Positions 26,733 through 34,639 of a stretch of DNA of 64,000 bases are shown here, piece by piece. The position numbers were made by a program, and so were the translations under genes. Position 1 is the first letter of the stretch. Every line of letters starts with the position of its first letter. Source of the DNA: Persephonella sp. IF05-L8 (GTDB taxonomy: Bacteria; Aquificota; Aquificia; Aquificales; Hydrogenothermaceae); the NCBI RefSeq assembly GCF_000703045.1, contig NZ_JNLJ01000005.1:101023-165022 (forward strand), written 5' to 3'. Under the pieces are notes generated by a model that worked only from the letters and a program-made list of their open reading frames with translations, was not told the DNA's origin and ran no database searches.

Positions 26733-27558
26733 CTTTTTCTATAGAAGGACGGGAAGATAAGAGTTTTTTTGTATATTCATGTTTTGGGTTATCAAATATT
26801 GAAAATACATCCCCTTCCTCAACAATTTCCCCTTTGTAAATAACAAGAACCCTGTCTGCAATCTCTGCAACAACACCAAGGTCATGGGTGATAAGCAAAA
26901 TTCCCATATTCAGGTTTTCTTTTAATTCTTTGAAAAGTTTAAGTATCTGGGCAGCAACGGTAACATCAAGGGCTGTTGTTGGTTCATCTGCCAGCAATAC
27001 AGAAGGATTATTTGCTATGGCAATCGCAATTGCAACCCTCTGTTTTAGCCCACCTGAGAGCTCGTGGGGATACTGGTTAAATCTTCTTTCTGGTAGTGGA
27101 ATTCTGGCTTTTTCCATAGCTTTCAGAGCAAGTTTTTTGGCCTCTTCTTCAGATATTTTATTATGGGCAAGAATTGCTTCAACAATCTGGTCTCCTATTT
27201 TCAGTAAAGGATTTAAAACGGCAGAAGGTTCCTGAAAAACCATAGATATTTCATTTCCACGAATATCTCTTAATTTTTCTTTATTTAGACCAAGTAGATT
27301 TTCAGAGGTATTGCTATTTTTGTTGAACAGTATCTCTCCTGAAACTTCTGCATATTTAGGGAGAAGATTAAGTATTGAGTAGCAGGTCACACTTTTGCCT
27401 GAACCTGATTCTCCAACAAGAGCAAGAATTTCATTCCTGTATAAATCAAAAGATATACCTTTGAGAGCTTCTATAACCTGATTATCGGTATGGAATAATA
27501 CCTTTAAGTTTTTTACAGAAAGGACAGGAGTTTCCCTGTCCTTACTTTTATTCATCAT
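26719..27558 (-). CDS. Oligopeptide/dipeptide-type ABC transporter ATP-binding protein
   Basis: A 279-residue ATPase of the OppD/DppD/NikD group. Walker A GESGSGKS is at 49-56, signature LSGGLKQRVA follows, Walker B is VLLADEPTTALD, and the switch His is in LLITHDLG. Insertions before the signature and GEILFNKN are typical of the Opp group. No permease or binding protein is next to it, so it is an orphan in this window. It overlaps the DsbC-like gene by 4 bases, and its 3' end overlaps the HepT-like gene by 14 bases (convergent). Confidence 0.87.
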   Translation of the reverse strand: MMNKSKDRETPVLSVKNLKVLFHTDNQVIEALKGISFDLYRNEILALVGESGSGKSVTCYSILNLLPKYAEVSGEILFNKNSNTSENLLGLNKEKLRDIRGNEISMVFQEPSAVLNPLLKIGDQIVEAILAHNKISEEEAKKLALKAMEKARIPLPERRFNQYPHELSGGLKQRVAIAIAIANNPSVLLADEPTTALDVTVAAQILKLFKELKENLNMGILLITHDLGVVAEIADRVLVIYKGEIVEEGDVFSIFDNPKHEYTKKLLSSRPSIEKVISS

Positions 27559-28451
27559 TTTAGTGCGTCTAAGACTTTATTCATTTGTTCAGCAGACATA
27601 AGTCCAGAAATCACAATACCATGAGGGAATATTAATGTAGGGGTTCCTCTAATTCCGCTTTTTTCGGCAAACTTTTTATGCTCTTTTAGAATTTTTTTCC
27701 CTTCTTCACAAGATTTTTCAAGTGATGAGAGTTTGCCATAATTGTTGTTTTTTACATACTCAAAGCTTTTATCCAGGATTTCTCTTTTTTTCTCTAAAGA
27801 GCTTGTACACAGTATATTTTGGCTAATCTTTGAAGCATGTTTGTGGAAAGGAAGAGGGAATAAGATTATCTCAAACTTAACATCATTTCTCATTTTGAGT
27901 AATTTTTTCATCTCTTTATCAAATTTTGCACAGAATGGACATTCTGGGTCTGTTACCACATATATTGTGTACTTTGCCTTTGGATTTCCATAAGTAATAA
28001 GATTTTTCTTAGGGATATCCTTGATATCTATAATTTTTATATCGTTTAATCTTGGTCCAAGAGCCTTTTTGAGCTTTTCAAATTTTTCCTCACCGATTTT
28101 TTTCTTAAGTTCTTTAATCTTTTCTTTAGCACTTTCTTCAGCGAGTTCCATAGCTTTTTCTCTTGTTAAATCTCTTTTATTCTTAATATCAATGATGCTC
28201 CCTGTAATAAGGTATTTAAGTGAGCAATCAACATAAACAGGAATTTTCCCCCTTGGTGTGTTCAGAATTACCTCATAGATGTCTTTAATAGGCGAAGGTG
28301 AGACTTTTTCTACTTTTAAGCCTCCTATGAATGGAGAAAGAGCTTTCTGAACCTTTTCTACTGTAATATTGGCATTACTACATCCATTTTCTTCTGCATA
28401 AACAAAAGATGCAGAAATTAGCAAAATCAGCGTAAGAATTAATTTTTTCAT
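27555..28451 (-). CDS. DsbC/DsbG-like periplasmic thiol-disulfide isomerase
   Basis: Secreted protein of 298 residues with a signal peptide ending near residue 19. The thioredoxin-fold half (about 150-298) has the redox motif CPFC at 171-174, followed by a cis-Pro loop GTPTLIF. The N-terminal half (about 25-90) matches the DsbC dimerisation domain. A lysine/glutamate-rich helical linker of about 60 residues (95-135) is longer than in DsbC. Additional cysteines 24 and 76 and two near 218-243 could form structural disulfides. It partners with a DsbD/CcdA-like reductase, such as that at 2530. Confidence 0.85.
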   Translation of the reverse strand: MKKLILTLILLISASFVYAEENGCSNANITVEKVQKALSPFIGGLKVEKVSPSPIKDIYEVILNTPRGKIPVYVDCSLKYLITGSIIDIKNKRDLTREKAMELAEESAKEKIKELKKKIGEEKFEKLKKALGPRLNDIKIIDIKDIPKKNLITYGNPKAKYTIYVVTDPECPFCAKFDKEMKKLLKMRNDVKFEIILFPLPFHKHASKISQNILCTSSLEKKREILDKSFEYVKNNNYGKLSSLEKSCEEGKKILKEHKKFAEKSGIRGTPTLIFPHGIVISGLMSAEQMNKVLDALK

Positions 28452-28530
28452 TCATTTACCCCCTGAGTGTTTGATTTTTATTATAGTATAATATTTCTGT
28501 GAATTATCTGTGATAACTCAGGAGGAAATC

Positions 28531-28983
28531 TTGAAAGTAGCTATCGGAAGCGACCATGCAGGTTTTGATTACAAAGAAATAGTCAAAGAACATCTTGAAG
28601 AAAAAGGCTTTGAGGTTATAGACAAAGGAACTTATTCCAGAGAAAGCGTTGATTACCCAATTTTTGGGGAAGCTGTGGCACAGGCAGTAGCTTCAGGAGA
28701 AGCAGATAGGGGAATTGTTATCTGTGGAACAGGTATAGGAATATCAATCTCTGCAAATAAGGTAAAAGGAATAAGAGCAGCCTTATGCACAAATGAATAT
28801 ATGGCGAGGATGGCAAGAAAGCATAATGATGCCAATATACTGGCATTTGGGGCAAGGGTTTTAGGTATTGATGTTGCCCTTGGAATAGTTGATGTATTTT
28901 TTGAAACAGAGTTTGAAGGTGGAAGACACGAAAGAAGAGTAAATGAAATAAAAAGTATTGAAGAAAAAAATTTTTGCAGTTAA
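28531..28983 (+). CDS. rpiB: Ribose-5-phosphate isomerase B RpiB
   Basis: Pentose-phosphate enzyme of 150 residues. The start is TTG at 28531, since AGGAGG (28520-28525) lies at the right distance and homology starts KVAIGSDHAGFDYKE. Catalytic cysteine is in IVICGTGIGISISANK, and the phosphate-binding HNDANIL is present. Length is normal. An upstream TATAAT-like element is shared with the divergent dsbC-like gene. glyA follows 13 bases later. Confidence 0.94.
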   Translation: MKVAIGSDHAGFDYKEIVKEHLEEKGFEVIDKGTYSRESVDYPIFGEAVAQAVASGEADRGIVICGTGIGISISANKVKGIRAALCTNEYMARMARKHNDANILAFGARVLGIDVALGIVDVFFETEFEGGRHERRVNEIKSIEEKNFCS

Positions 28984-28996
28984 GGAGGTTTAATCA

Positions 28997-30259
28997 TTGC
29001 TTGAGCATGTAAAAAATCAAGACCCGGAAATATTCAAAGCCCTTTCCCTTGAATTCAAAAGACAGCAAGAACACCTTGAGATGATAGCCTCTGAAAATTA
29101 TACTTCTTATGCGGTAATGGAAGTTCAGGGCTCTGTTTTAACGAATAAATATGCAGAAGGTCTGCCCCATAAAAGATATTATGGTGGTTGTGAATATGTG
29201 GATATTGCAGAAGACCTTGCAATAGAAAGGGTTAAAAAAATATTCGGTGCTGAACATGCAAATGTCCAGCCCCACTCAGGTTCACAGGCAAATCAGGCAG
29301 TATTTTTCTCACAACTTCAGCCTGGCGATACAATAATGGGAATGAGCCTTGCCCATGGTGGACACCTTACACACGGGGCAAAGGTAAACCTGTCAGGGAT
29401 AGTTTTCAACTCTGTCCAGTATGGAGTTAATCCTGAAACAGAGCTTATAGATTATGATGAGGTTTACAGACTTGCAAAAGAGCACAAACCTAAAATGATA
29501 GTTGCAGGTGCTTCTGCATATTCAAGAATAATAGACTGGGCAAAGTTTAAAGAGATTGCAGACGAAATCGGTGCTTTATTAATGGTAGATATGGCTCATT
29601 ATGCCGGTCTTATTGCCGGTGATGCTTATCCATCTCCTGTTCCTTATGCAGACTTTGTTACCTCAACTACACATAAGACACTAAGGGGTCCCAGAGGTGG
29701 ATTTATCCTTTCTAAAGCTGAGTATGCAAAAGATATAGATAAATGGGTATTCCCAAGACTTCAAGGTGGTCCTTTAATGCATGTCATAGCAGCAAAGGCT
29801 GTTGCGTTCAAGGAAGCCATGACACCTGAATTCAGAGAATATGCACACCAGACTGTAAAAAATGCTAAGGCTTTAGCAGAAGAGTTAAAAGCAGAAGGCT
29901 TAAGAATAGTATCAGGTGGAACTGATAGCCATATTGTTCTTGTTGACTTAAGACCTTTAAATGTAAAAGGAAATCAGGCAGAAGAAGCTTTAGGAAAGGC
30001 AAATATCACAGTTAACAAAAATGCAATCCCATTTGACCCTGAGAAACCAATGGTGACATCGGGTATCAGACTTGGAACAGCGGCTCTAACAACAAGAGGC
30101 ATGAAAGAAGATGATATGAGAAGAATAGCAAAGAATATAGTAAAGGTTCTTAAAAACCTTGAGGATGAAAAAATTATTCAAGAAGTCAAAGAGGATGTTC
30201 TGTCCCTTTGCTCAACATATCCACTTTATCCAGAATGGACTAAAGATTATTTAGGATAA
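28997..30259 (+). CDS. glyA: Serine hydroxymethyltransferase GlyA
   Basis: PLP enzyme that interconverts serine and glycine with tetrahydrofolate, 420 residues, complete. Blocks include [20 protein letters not shown] (20 residues), [14 protein letters not shown], the PLP-lysine motif [13 protein letters not shown] and [12 protein letters not shown]. The start is TTG at 28997 with AGGAGG upstream. The rpiB-glyA pair is a common bacterial arrangement. A strong intrinsic terminator follows at once (30265-30286). Confidence 0.97.
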   Translation: MLEHVKNQDPEIFKALSLEFKRQQEHLEMIASENYTSYAVMEVQGSVLTNKYAEGLPHKRYYGGCEYVDIAEDLAIERVKKIFGAEHANVQPHSGSQANQAVFFSQLQPGDTIMGMSLAHGGHLTHGAKVNLSGIVFNSVQYGVNPETELIDYDEVYRLAKEHKPKMIVAGASAYSRIIDWAKFKEIADEIGALLMVDMAHYAGLIAGDAYPSPVPYADFVTSTTHKTLRGPRGGFILSKAEYAKDIDKWVFPRLQGGPLMHVIAAKAVAFKEAMTPEFREYAHQTVKNAKALAEELKAEGLRIVSGGTDSHIVLVDLRPLNVKGNQAEEALGKANITVNKNAIPFDPEKPMVTSGIRLGTAALTTRGMKEDDMRRIAKNIVKVLKNLEDEKIIQEVKEDVLSLCSTYPLYPEWTKDYLG

Positions 30260-30264
30260 AAACA

Positions 30265-30286
30265 GGGGGCTTTATGCCCCTTTTTT
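30265..30286 (+). terminator. Rho-independent terminator after glyA
   Basis: GGGGGC, a five-base loop TTTAT, then GCCCC followed by six T residues, starting five bases after the glyA stop. This is the clearest intrinsic terminator in the window. Confidence 0.9.
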
Positions 30287-30293
30287 CAAAAGG

Positions 30294-30494
30294 ATGTATG
30301 ACAAAACATTCTCAACTTTTATAGATGTATTAAAAGGTATATCAATAGGCTCTTTTGTAGCTTCAATGGTAGGATATCTACTTCAAGACAAAAGTAATAG
30401 CTGGTTTCTTGCAGTTTCCGGAATTATATTTTTTATAATAGCTATGTTTGTATCTCTAATTTATGACAGGAGAAAAGGAGAAAAAGATGAGTGA
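30294..30494 (+). CDS. Small two-helix membrane protein
   Basis: A 66-residue protein with two membrane helices (about 12-28 and 36-56) and a charged tail YDRRKGEKDE. The size and topology resemble AtpZ/AtpI-like or other small accessory proteins, but no family is assigned. The ATG lies only eight bases after the glyA terminator, and the purine stretch AAAAGG abuts it with no spacer, so initiation is unusual or leaderless. The stop overlaps the next small gene by 8 bases, supporting a transcription unit with nadK. Confidence 0.6.
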   Translation: MYDKTFSTFIDVLKGISIGSFVASMVGYLLQDKSNSWFLAVSGIIFFIIAMFVSLIYDRRKGEKDE

Positions 30495-30609
30495 TTTAGT
30501 AAGTTTAATGCTTTTTATACTTATTTCAGTATTAATAATAGGTTTTCTTTTCTTGTTTCTCCCTCCCTATCTGGATAAAAAGAAAAAACAGCATCAGCGA
30601 GGAATTTAA
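30487..30609 (+). CDS. 40-residue single-span membrane peptide before nadK
   Basis: The frame starts at ATG 30487 (GGAGAAAAAG upstream), overlaps the preceding gene by 8 bases and ends TAATG, sharing a base with the nadK start. The peptide MSDLVSLMLFILISVLIIGF continues LFLFLPPYLDKKKKQHQRGI: one membrane helix and a basic tail. The overlaps on both sides make it likely to be translated. No family recognised. Confidence 0.6.
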   Translation: MSDLVSLMLFILISVLIIGFLFLFLPPYLDKKKKQHQRGI

Positions 30610-31457
30610 TGCAGACCAGAATGTACCCTTTATTTAAAAGAATTCATATTTTTACAAAAGCCAGTGATGAGGCAAAAAGTTTTGCAGTTAGATTAAAGAA
30701 CTGGCTTAACAGTTATGCTTTTGAGTCAGAAATATTTGAGAACTTAGCTGAACTGGAGCATGATGAAAATCTAAAGGATGTGGATTTACTTCTTGTTGTT
30801 GGTGGAGATGGTTCCCTTCTTATAACAGCAAGAAGGGTGGCAAAACACGGAATACCTATCCTGGGAATAAATCTTGGTAGGCTGGGATTTTTAACTGAAG
30901 TAAATGAGGAGGAAGCCTTTGATGTTCTTGCTGAAATACTATCAAAACCTCTGTGTATATCCCGTAGAATGATGCTCAGAGCCACCCTTATAAGAGATGG
31001 CAAAGAAATCTTAAAAGCTGATGTTTTAAACGATGTTGTTGTAAACAAAGCTATCTTAGCAAGAATAGTTGATGTTGCTGTTTATGTAGGAGATAGGTAT
31101 GTTACAACCTATAACGGAGATGGGATAATAATCTCAACTCCAACAGGTTCAACAGGATATGCCCTTTCAGCAGGGGGCCCCATCGTTTATCCAATGATGG
31201 AAAACTTCCTTATAGTTCCAATATGTCCCCATACACTTACAGACAGGCCATTAATGCTACCCCCGTATGAACCTATCACAATAGAACTGGTAGCAGAAGA
31301 AAAAGACGCATGGCTCACCCTTGATGGACAGGAAGGAACACAGTTGCAATACGGAGACAAAATAATTGTTAAACAATCACCATACTATACCTATCTGGTT
31401 AGAACGCCGGATAAAAACTATTTTGACATACTCCGTGAAAAACTTGACTGGAAGTAA
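30609..31457 (+). CDS. nadK: NAD kinase NadK
   Basis: ATP- or polyphosphate-dependent NAD kinase of 282 residues. The GGDG motif is at 65-68 in LLVVGGDGSLL, and the substrate block NGDGIIISTPTGSTGYALSA follows near 170-190. N-terminal residues RIHIFTKASDEA and length are as in other bacteria. Translation is coupled to the 40-residue peptide by TAATG. ispF follows 2 bases later. Confidence 0.95.
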   Translation: MQTRMYPLFKRIHIFTKASDEAKSFAVRLKNWLNSYAFESEIFENLAELEHDENLKDVDLLLVVGGDGSLLITARRVAKHGIPILGINLGRLGFLTEVNEEEAFDVLAEILSKPLCISRRMMLRATLIRDGKEILKADVLNDVVVNKAILARIVDVAVYVGDRYVTTYNGDGIIISTPTGSTGYALSAGGPIVYPMMENFLIVPICPHTLTDRPLMLPPYEPITIELVAEEKDAWLTLDGQEGTQLQYGDKIIVKQSPYYTYLVRTPDKNYFDILREKLDWK

Positions 31458-31459
31458 AA

Positions 31460-31945
31460 GTGTATAGAATAGGTATAGGTTTTGATATTCACAGACTTGA
31501 AGAGGGAAGGAAGCTAATCATCGGTGGTATAGAAATACCATCAGACATTGGCTTTAAGGCACATTCAGATGGGGATATATTTTTCCATGCTTTGACCGAT
31601 GCCCTTTTAGGAGCTATAGGGTACGGTGATATCGGGCAGTTATTCCCCGATAATCAGGAAAAATGGAAAAATGCAGATAGCAGAATATTTGTTGAGGAAG
31701 CCTGCAGAATAGTTCAGGAAAAAGGATATGAGATAGAAAATATTGATGGATATATAGTCCTGCAAAAACCTAAAATCCTGCCTTACAGGGAAAAAATCAT
31801 ACAAAATACAGCAAAAATTCTTAAAATAAATCCCGAAAGAATATTTATAAAAGGTAAAACCTATGAGAAAATAGGAGAAATTGGAGAAGGAAAAGCAGCA
31901 TTTGCAGAAGTTGTAGTCTTACTGAGAAAGGAGGAGAAGGAATGA
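31460..31945 (+). CDS. ispF: 2-C-methyl-D-erythritol 2,4-cyclodiphosphate synthase IspF
   Basis: Isoprenoid (MEP pathway) enzyme of 161 residues. Metal ligands Asp9 and His11 are in GFDIHRLEEG, and the HSDGD block (about 36-40) and DALLGAIGYGDIGQLFPD are conserved. GTG start at 31460, two bases after nadK. It overlaps the DUF1858-like gene by four bases. Confidence 0.96.
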   Translation: MYRIGIGFDIHRLEEGRKLIIGGIEIPSDIGFKAHSDGDIFFHALTDALLGAIGYGDIGQLFPDNQEKWKNADSRIFVEEACRIVQEKGYEIENIDGYIVLQKPKILPYREKIIQNTAKILKINPERIFIKGKTYEKIGEIGEGKAAFAEVVVLLRKEEKE

Positions 31946-32163
31946 AAAATATAGACCTGCAAACAACAATACAACAGGTTTTAAGAAAATATCCATTTAC
32001 ACAAAAATTTTTCAGCTCAAAAAATATGTATTGCAATATATGTTCTTGCAAAAAACATGAAACGATATATTATGCAGCTACAAATTATGGCCATGACCCT
32101 GAGCAATTTTTACAGGAGTTAAAAGAGTTCATAAAAAACAATGAAAAAGGTAAATCAAGCTAA
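31942..32163 (+). CDS. DUF1858-like small cysteine protein
   Basis: A 73-residue protein. The pattern TTIQQVLRKYPFTQKFF, then C31-x2-C34-x-C36, then HETIYYAATNYGHDPEQFLQ matches the layout of DUF1858 domains, which resemble the hybrid-cluster/ScdA N-terminal fold and carry a CxxC. Here there are three cysteines (CNICSC), so metal or Fe-S binding is possible. It overlaps ispF by 4 bases and recG by 23 bases. Confidence 0.65.
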   Translation: MKNIDLQTTIQQVLRKYPFTQKFFSSKNMYCNICSCKKHETIYYAATNYGHDPEQFLQELKEFIKNNEKGKSS

Positions 32164-34561
32164 ACAATTACTTGAGAAATTAAGCAGTTATGATGAAAAA
32201 ACTTTATCAAGGATAACAGGTCTATCAGAAACCTTAAGGGAACTGCTTGAAGACAATTTTCCTGAAGGTTTAATTGAGGATATATCCTTAATAGATAATC
32301 TTACACCCCAGAAGAAAAAAGCCTTTATACAGCATTTATTAAAGGAAGTTCAAACATATATCAGGGAAAAAGAGGTTGTCCAAAAACCCGAGAAAAAAGA
32401 AAAAAAACCTGTAAAAAAATTAGACCTGAACTCTTTTTATTCTATAAAAATTCAGGATTTAAAAATCCTTAAACCTATTGAAAAGCGGGCATTCAAAAAA
32501 GTCGGAGCAGAAAATATATATCAGGCAGTTACCCTTTTCCCTAAGAAATACGAAGACAAAAGATTAAAAAAACTTGCAAAAATAAAAGACGGAGAAACAG
32601 GTTTATTTAGGCTGACAGTTGAAGAAATAAAAAAAATAAATCGAGGGAAACTCAAAGTTCAGATTGTCTTATCACAGGATAGACATAAACTAAATGCTTA
32701 TTTTGTTCATGATAAACCCTTTTTATTCACATTTTTTAGAAAAGGTAAAGAGGTCTTACTTTACGGGAAAGTTTCTGTATTTGGTAAAGAAAAATCAATG
32801 GTTCAACCTGAGATACACAACCAGTTTGACCCTATAATCCTTGATAGAATTGTTCCTGTATATTCTCTACGGGGAGACAGCTCTGTAAAAACCTCATCCC
32901 AGACAATAAATCATCTGCGGAGGGGAATATACAAAATAATGGAAAAATACCTGCCATACTTCCCTGAGTATATGCCAGAATATATCCTTGAAAAATACAA
33001 ACTACCATCAATTGAAAATGCATTGCGGCATACACACTTCCCGGATAGAGAAGAAAATTTAGATAAACTTAATGATTTTGAAACAAGACCGCAGATTAGA
33101 CTTATATTTGATGAGCTTTTTATTCTGGAACTGGCTCAGGCTTATAGGAAAGCTACCATTAAAAGCAATCCTGCACCTGTTATAAATGTAGAGCCTGATT
33201 TTATCCAGAAGTTTGAGGATGCACTGCCCTTTAAACTAACCGATGACCAGAAAAAAGCAATAAAAGATATTATCTCAGATATTACAAAGCCCTCACCTAT
33301 GAATAGAATGGTTCAGGGGGATGTAGGTAGTGGTAAAACAATGGTGGCAGCTGCAGCATCCCTCGCCGTTGCTCTGGATGGAAAACAAGTCGCTGTAATG
33401 GCACCAACAGAAATTCTGGCAAACCAGCATTATAAAAACTTCAAAAATGTATTGGAAAAGTTTGATATTCCTGTTTATCTGCTTACAGGTAGCACTCCTG
33501 CTTCAGAAAAAAAAGAGATTTACAAAAAGATAGAAACTGGAGAGGCTAAAGTTGTAATAGGAACCCATGCACTTATACAGGATGAATTGAAGTTTAAAAA
33601 TCTGGCACTTGTTATAGTTGATGAACAGCACAGATTTGGAGTTGTCCAGAGAAAAGCCTTAATAGAAAAATCCCATGCTGTTCCCCATGTCCTTGTTATG
33701 ACAGCAACACCTATACCAAGAACACTGGCTTTAGCCCAATTTGGTGACCTTGATTTGTCAATTATCAAACAGCTACCAGCCGGTAGAAAACCTGTTTATA
33801 CATTTATTTATTATGATGATGAAAGGGAAATTTTATACCGAAATATAAGAAAAGAGCTGGATAAGGGCAGGCAGGCATTTGTAGTTTATCCATTGATTGA
33901 GGAATCGGAAAAAATAGACCTGAAATCTGCAGAAGAGGGATATCAGCAGTGGAAAAAGGCATTCCCAGATAAAAAAGTAATCCTGTTGCATGGGAAAATG
34001 ACACAGGAAGAAAAAGACAAAATAATGGAAGATTTCAGAAACAAAAAGGCTGATATCCTTGTTTCAACCACTGTTATTGAGGTTGGGGTAGATATTCCCA
34101 ATGCTTCGGTTATGGTTATAGAGGATGCTTACAGATTTGGACTTTCCCAGATACACCAGCTTCGTGGTAGAGTTGGTAGAGGAAACTATGAAGGATATTG
34201 TTATCTGGTATTACCTGAAAAATTCAAGCATAAGCAGGAAGACCCTGAAGCTGAGAAAAAAAGGCTCAAAACCCTTGAACGAATGAAAATTCTGGTGGAT
34301 ACAACAGATGGCTTTAAGATTGCTGAAGCAGACCTTGAGCTTAGGGGAAGCGGAGATTTAATGGGAACTGCCCAGTCAGGCAGATTTGGACTGGCAATAG
34401 CAGACTTTACCCGTCCAAAAGACAGAATAATTCTTGAATATGCCAAAAAAGAAGCTGAAGAACTGATAAGCAAAGACCCAAAATTAGAAAAACATCCTTT
34501 ACTTAAGGAAATTATGTTCAATAAGTATGCAGACAGGTTTAATCTGATTAATGTTGCTTAG
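32141..34561 (+). CDS. recG: ATP-dependent DNA helicase RecG
   Basis: Branch-migration helicase for replication-fork reversal, 806 residues. The first 120 residues are a charged helical extension seen in Aquificota and Thermotogae forms. A wedge OB domain follows (about 140-270). The helicase core has Walker A QGDVGSGKTMV, motif II DEQHRFGV, motif III TATPIPRTLA, and motifs V/VI STTVIEVGVDIPNASVMVIE (20) and HQLRGRVGRG. The TRG-like end has DLELRGSGDLMGTAQSG. It overlaps the upstream small gene, and the end is separated by a large inverted repeat from the convergent sensor gene. Confidence 0.96.
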   Translation: MKKVNQAKQLLEKLSSYDEKTLSRITGLSETLRELLEDNFPEGLIEDISLIDNLTPQKKKAFIQHLLKEVQTYIREKEVVQKPEKKEKKPVKKLDLNSFYSIKIQDLKILKPIEKRAFKKVGAENIYQAVTLFPKKYEDKRLKKLAKIKDGETGLFRLTVEEIKKINRGKLKVQIVLSQDRHKLNAYFVHDKPFLFTFFRKGKEVLLYGKVSVFGKEKSMVQPEIHNQFDPIILDRIVPVYSLRGDSSVKTSSQTINHLRRGIYKIMEKYLPYFPEYMPEYILEKYKLPSIENALRHTHFPDREENLDKLNDFETRPQIRLIFDELFILELAQAYRKATIKSNPAPVINVEPDFIQKFEDALPFKLTDDQKKAIKDIISDITKPSPMNRMVQGDVGSGKTMVAAAASLAVALDGKQVAVMAPTEILANQHYKNFKNVLEKFDIPVYLLTGSTPASEKKEIYKKIETGEAKVVIGTHALIQDELKFKNLALVIVDEQHRFGVVQRKALIEKSHAVPHVLVMTATPIPRTLALAQFGDLDLSIIKQLPAGRKPVYTFIYYDDEREILYRNIRKELDKGRQAFVVYPLIEESEKIDLKSAEEGYQQWKKAFPDKKVILLHGKMTQEEKDKIMEDFRNKKADILVSTTVIEVGVDIPNASVMVIEDAYRFGLSQIHQLRGRVGRGNYEGYCYLVLPEKFKHKQEDPEAEKKRLKTLERMKILVDTTDGFKIAEADLELRGSGDLMGTAQSGRFGLAIADFTRPKDRIILEYAKKEAEELISKDPKLEKHPLLKEIMFNKYADRFNLINVA

Positions 34562-34596
34562 ATTTCTAATGTGGACTGGAAATAATATTAAGATAT

Positions 34597-34623
34597 GGAG
34601 AAAAACTTTTAAAGTTTTTCTCC
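34597..34623. terminator. Long perfect inverted repeat between convergent genes
   Basis: Arms of 12 bases, GGAGAAAAACTT and AAGTTTTTCTCC, with a 3-base loop TTA, midway between the recG stop and the stop of the RHH-PAS gene. The position between two converging genes suggests a bidirectional terminator, but no T-tract follows on either strand, so the role is inferred. Confidence 0.6.
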
Positions 34624-34639
34624 CTGCATACTTTAAATT

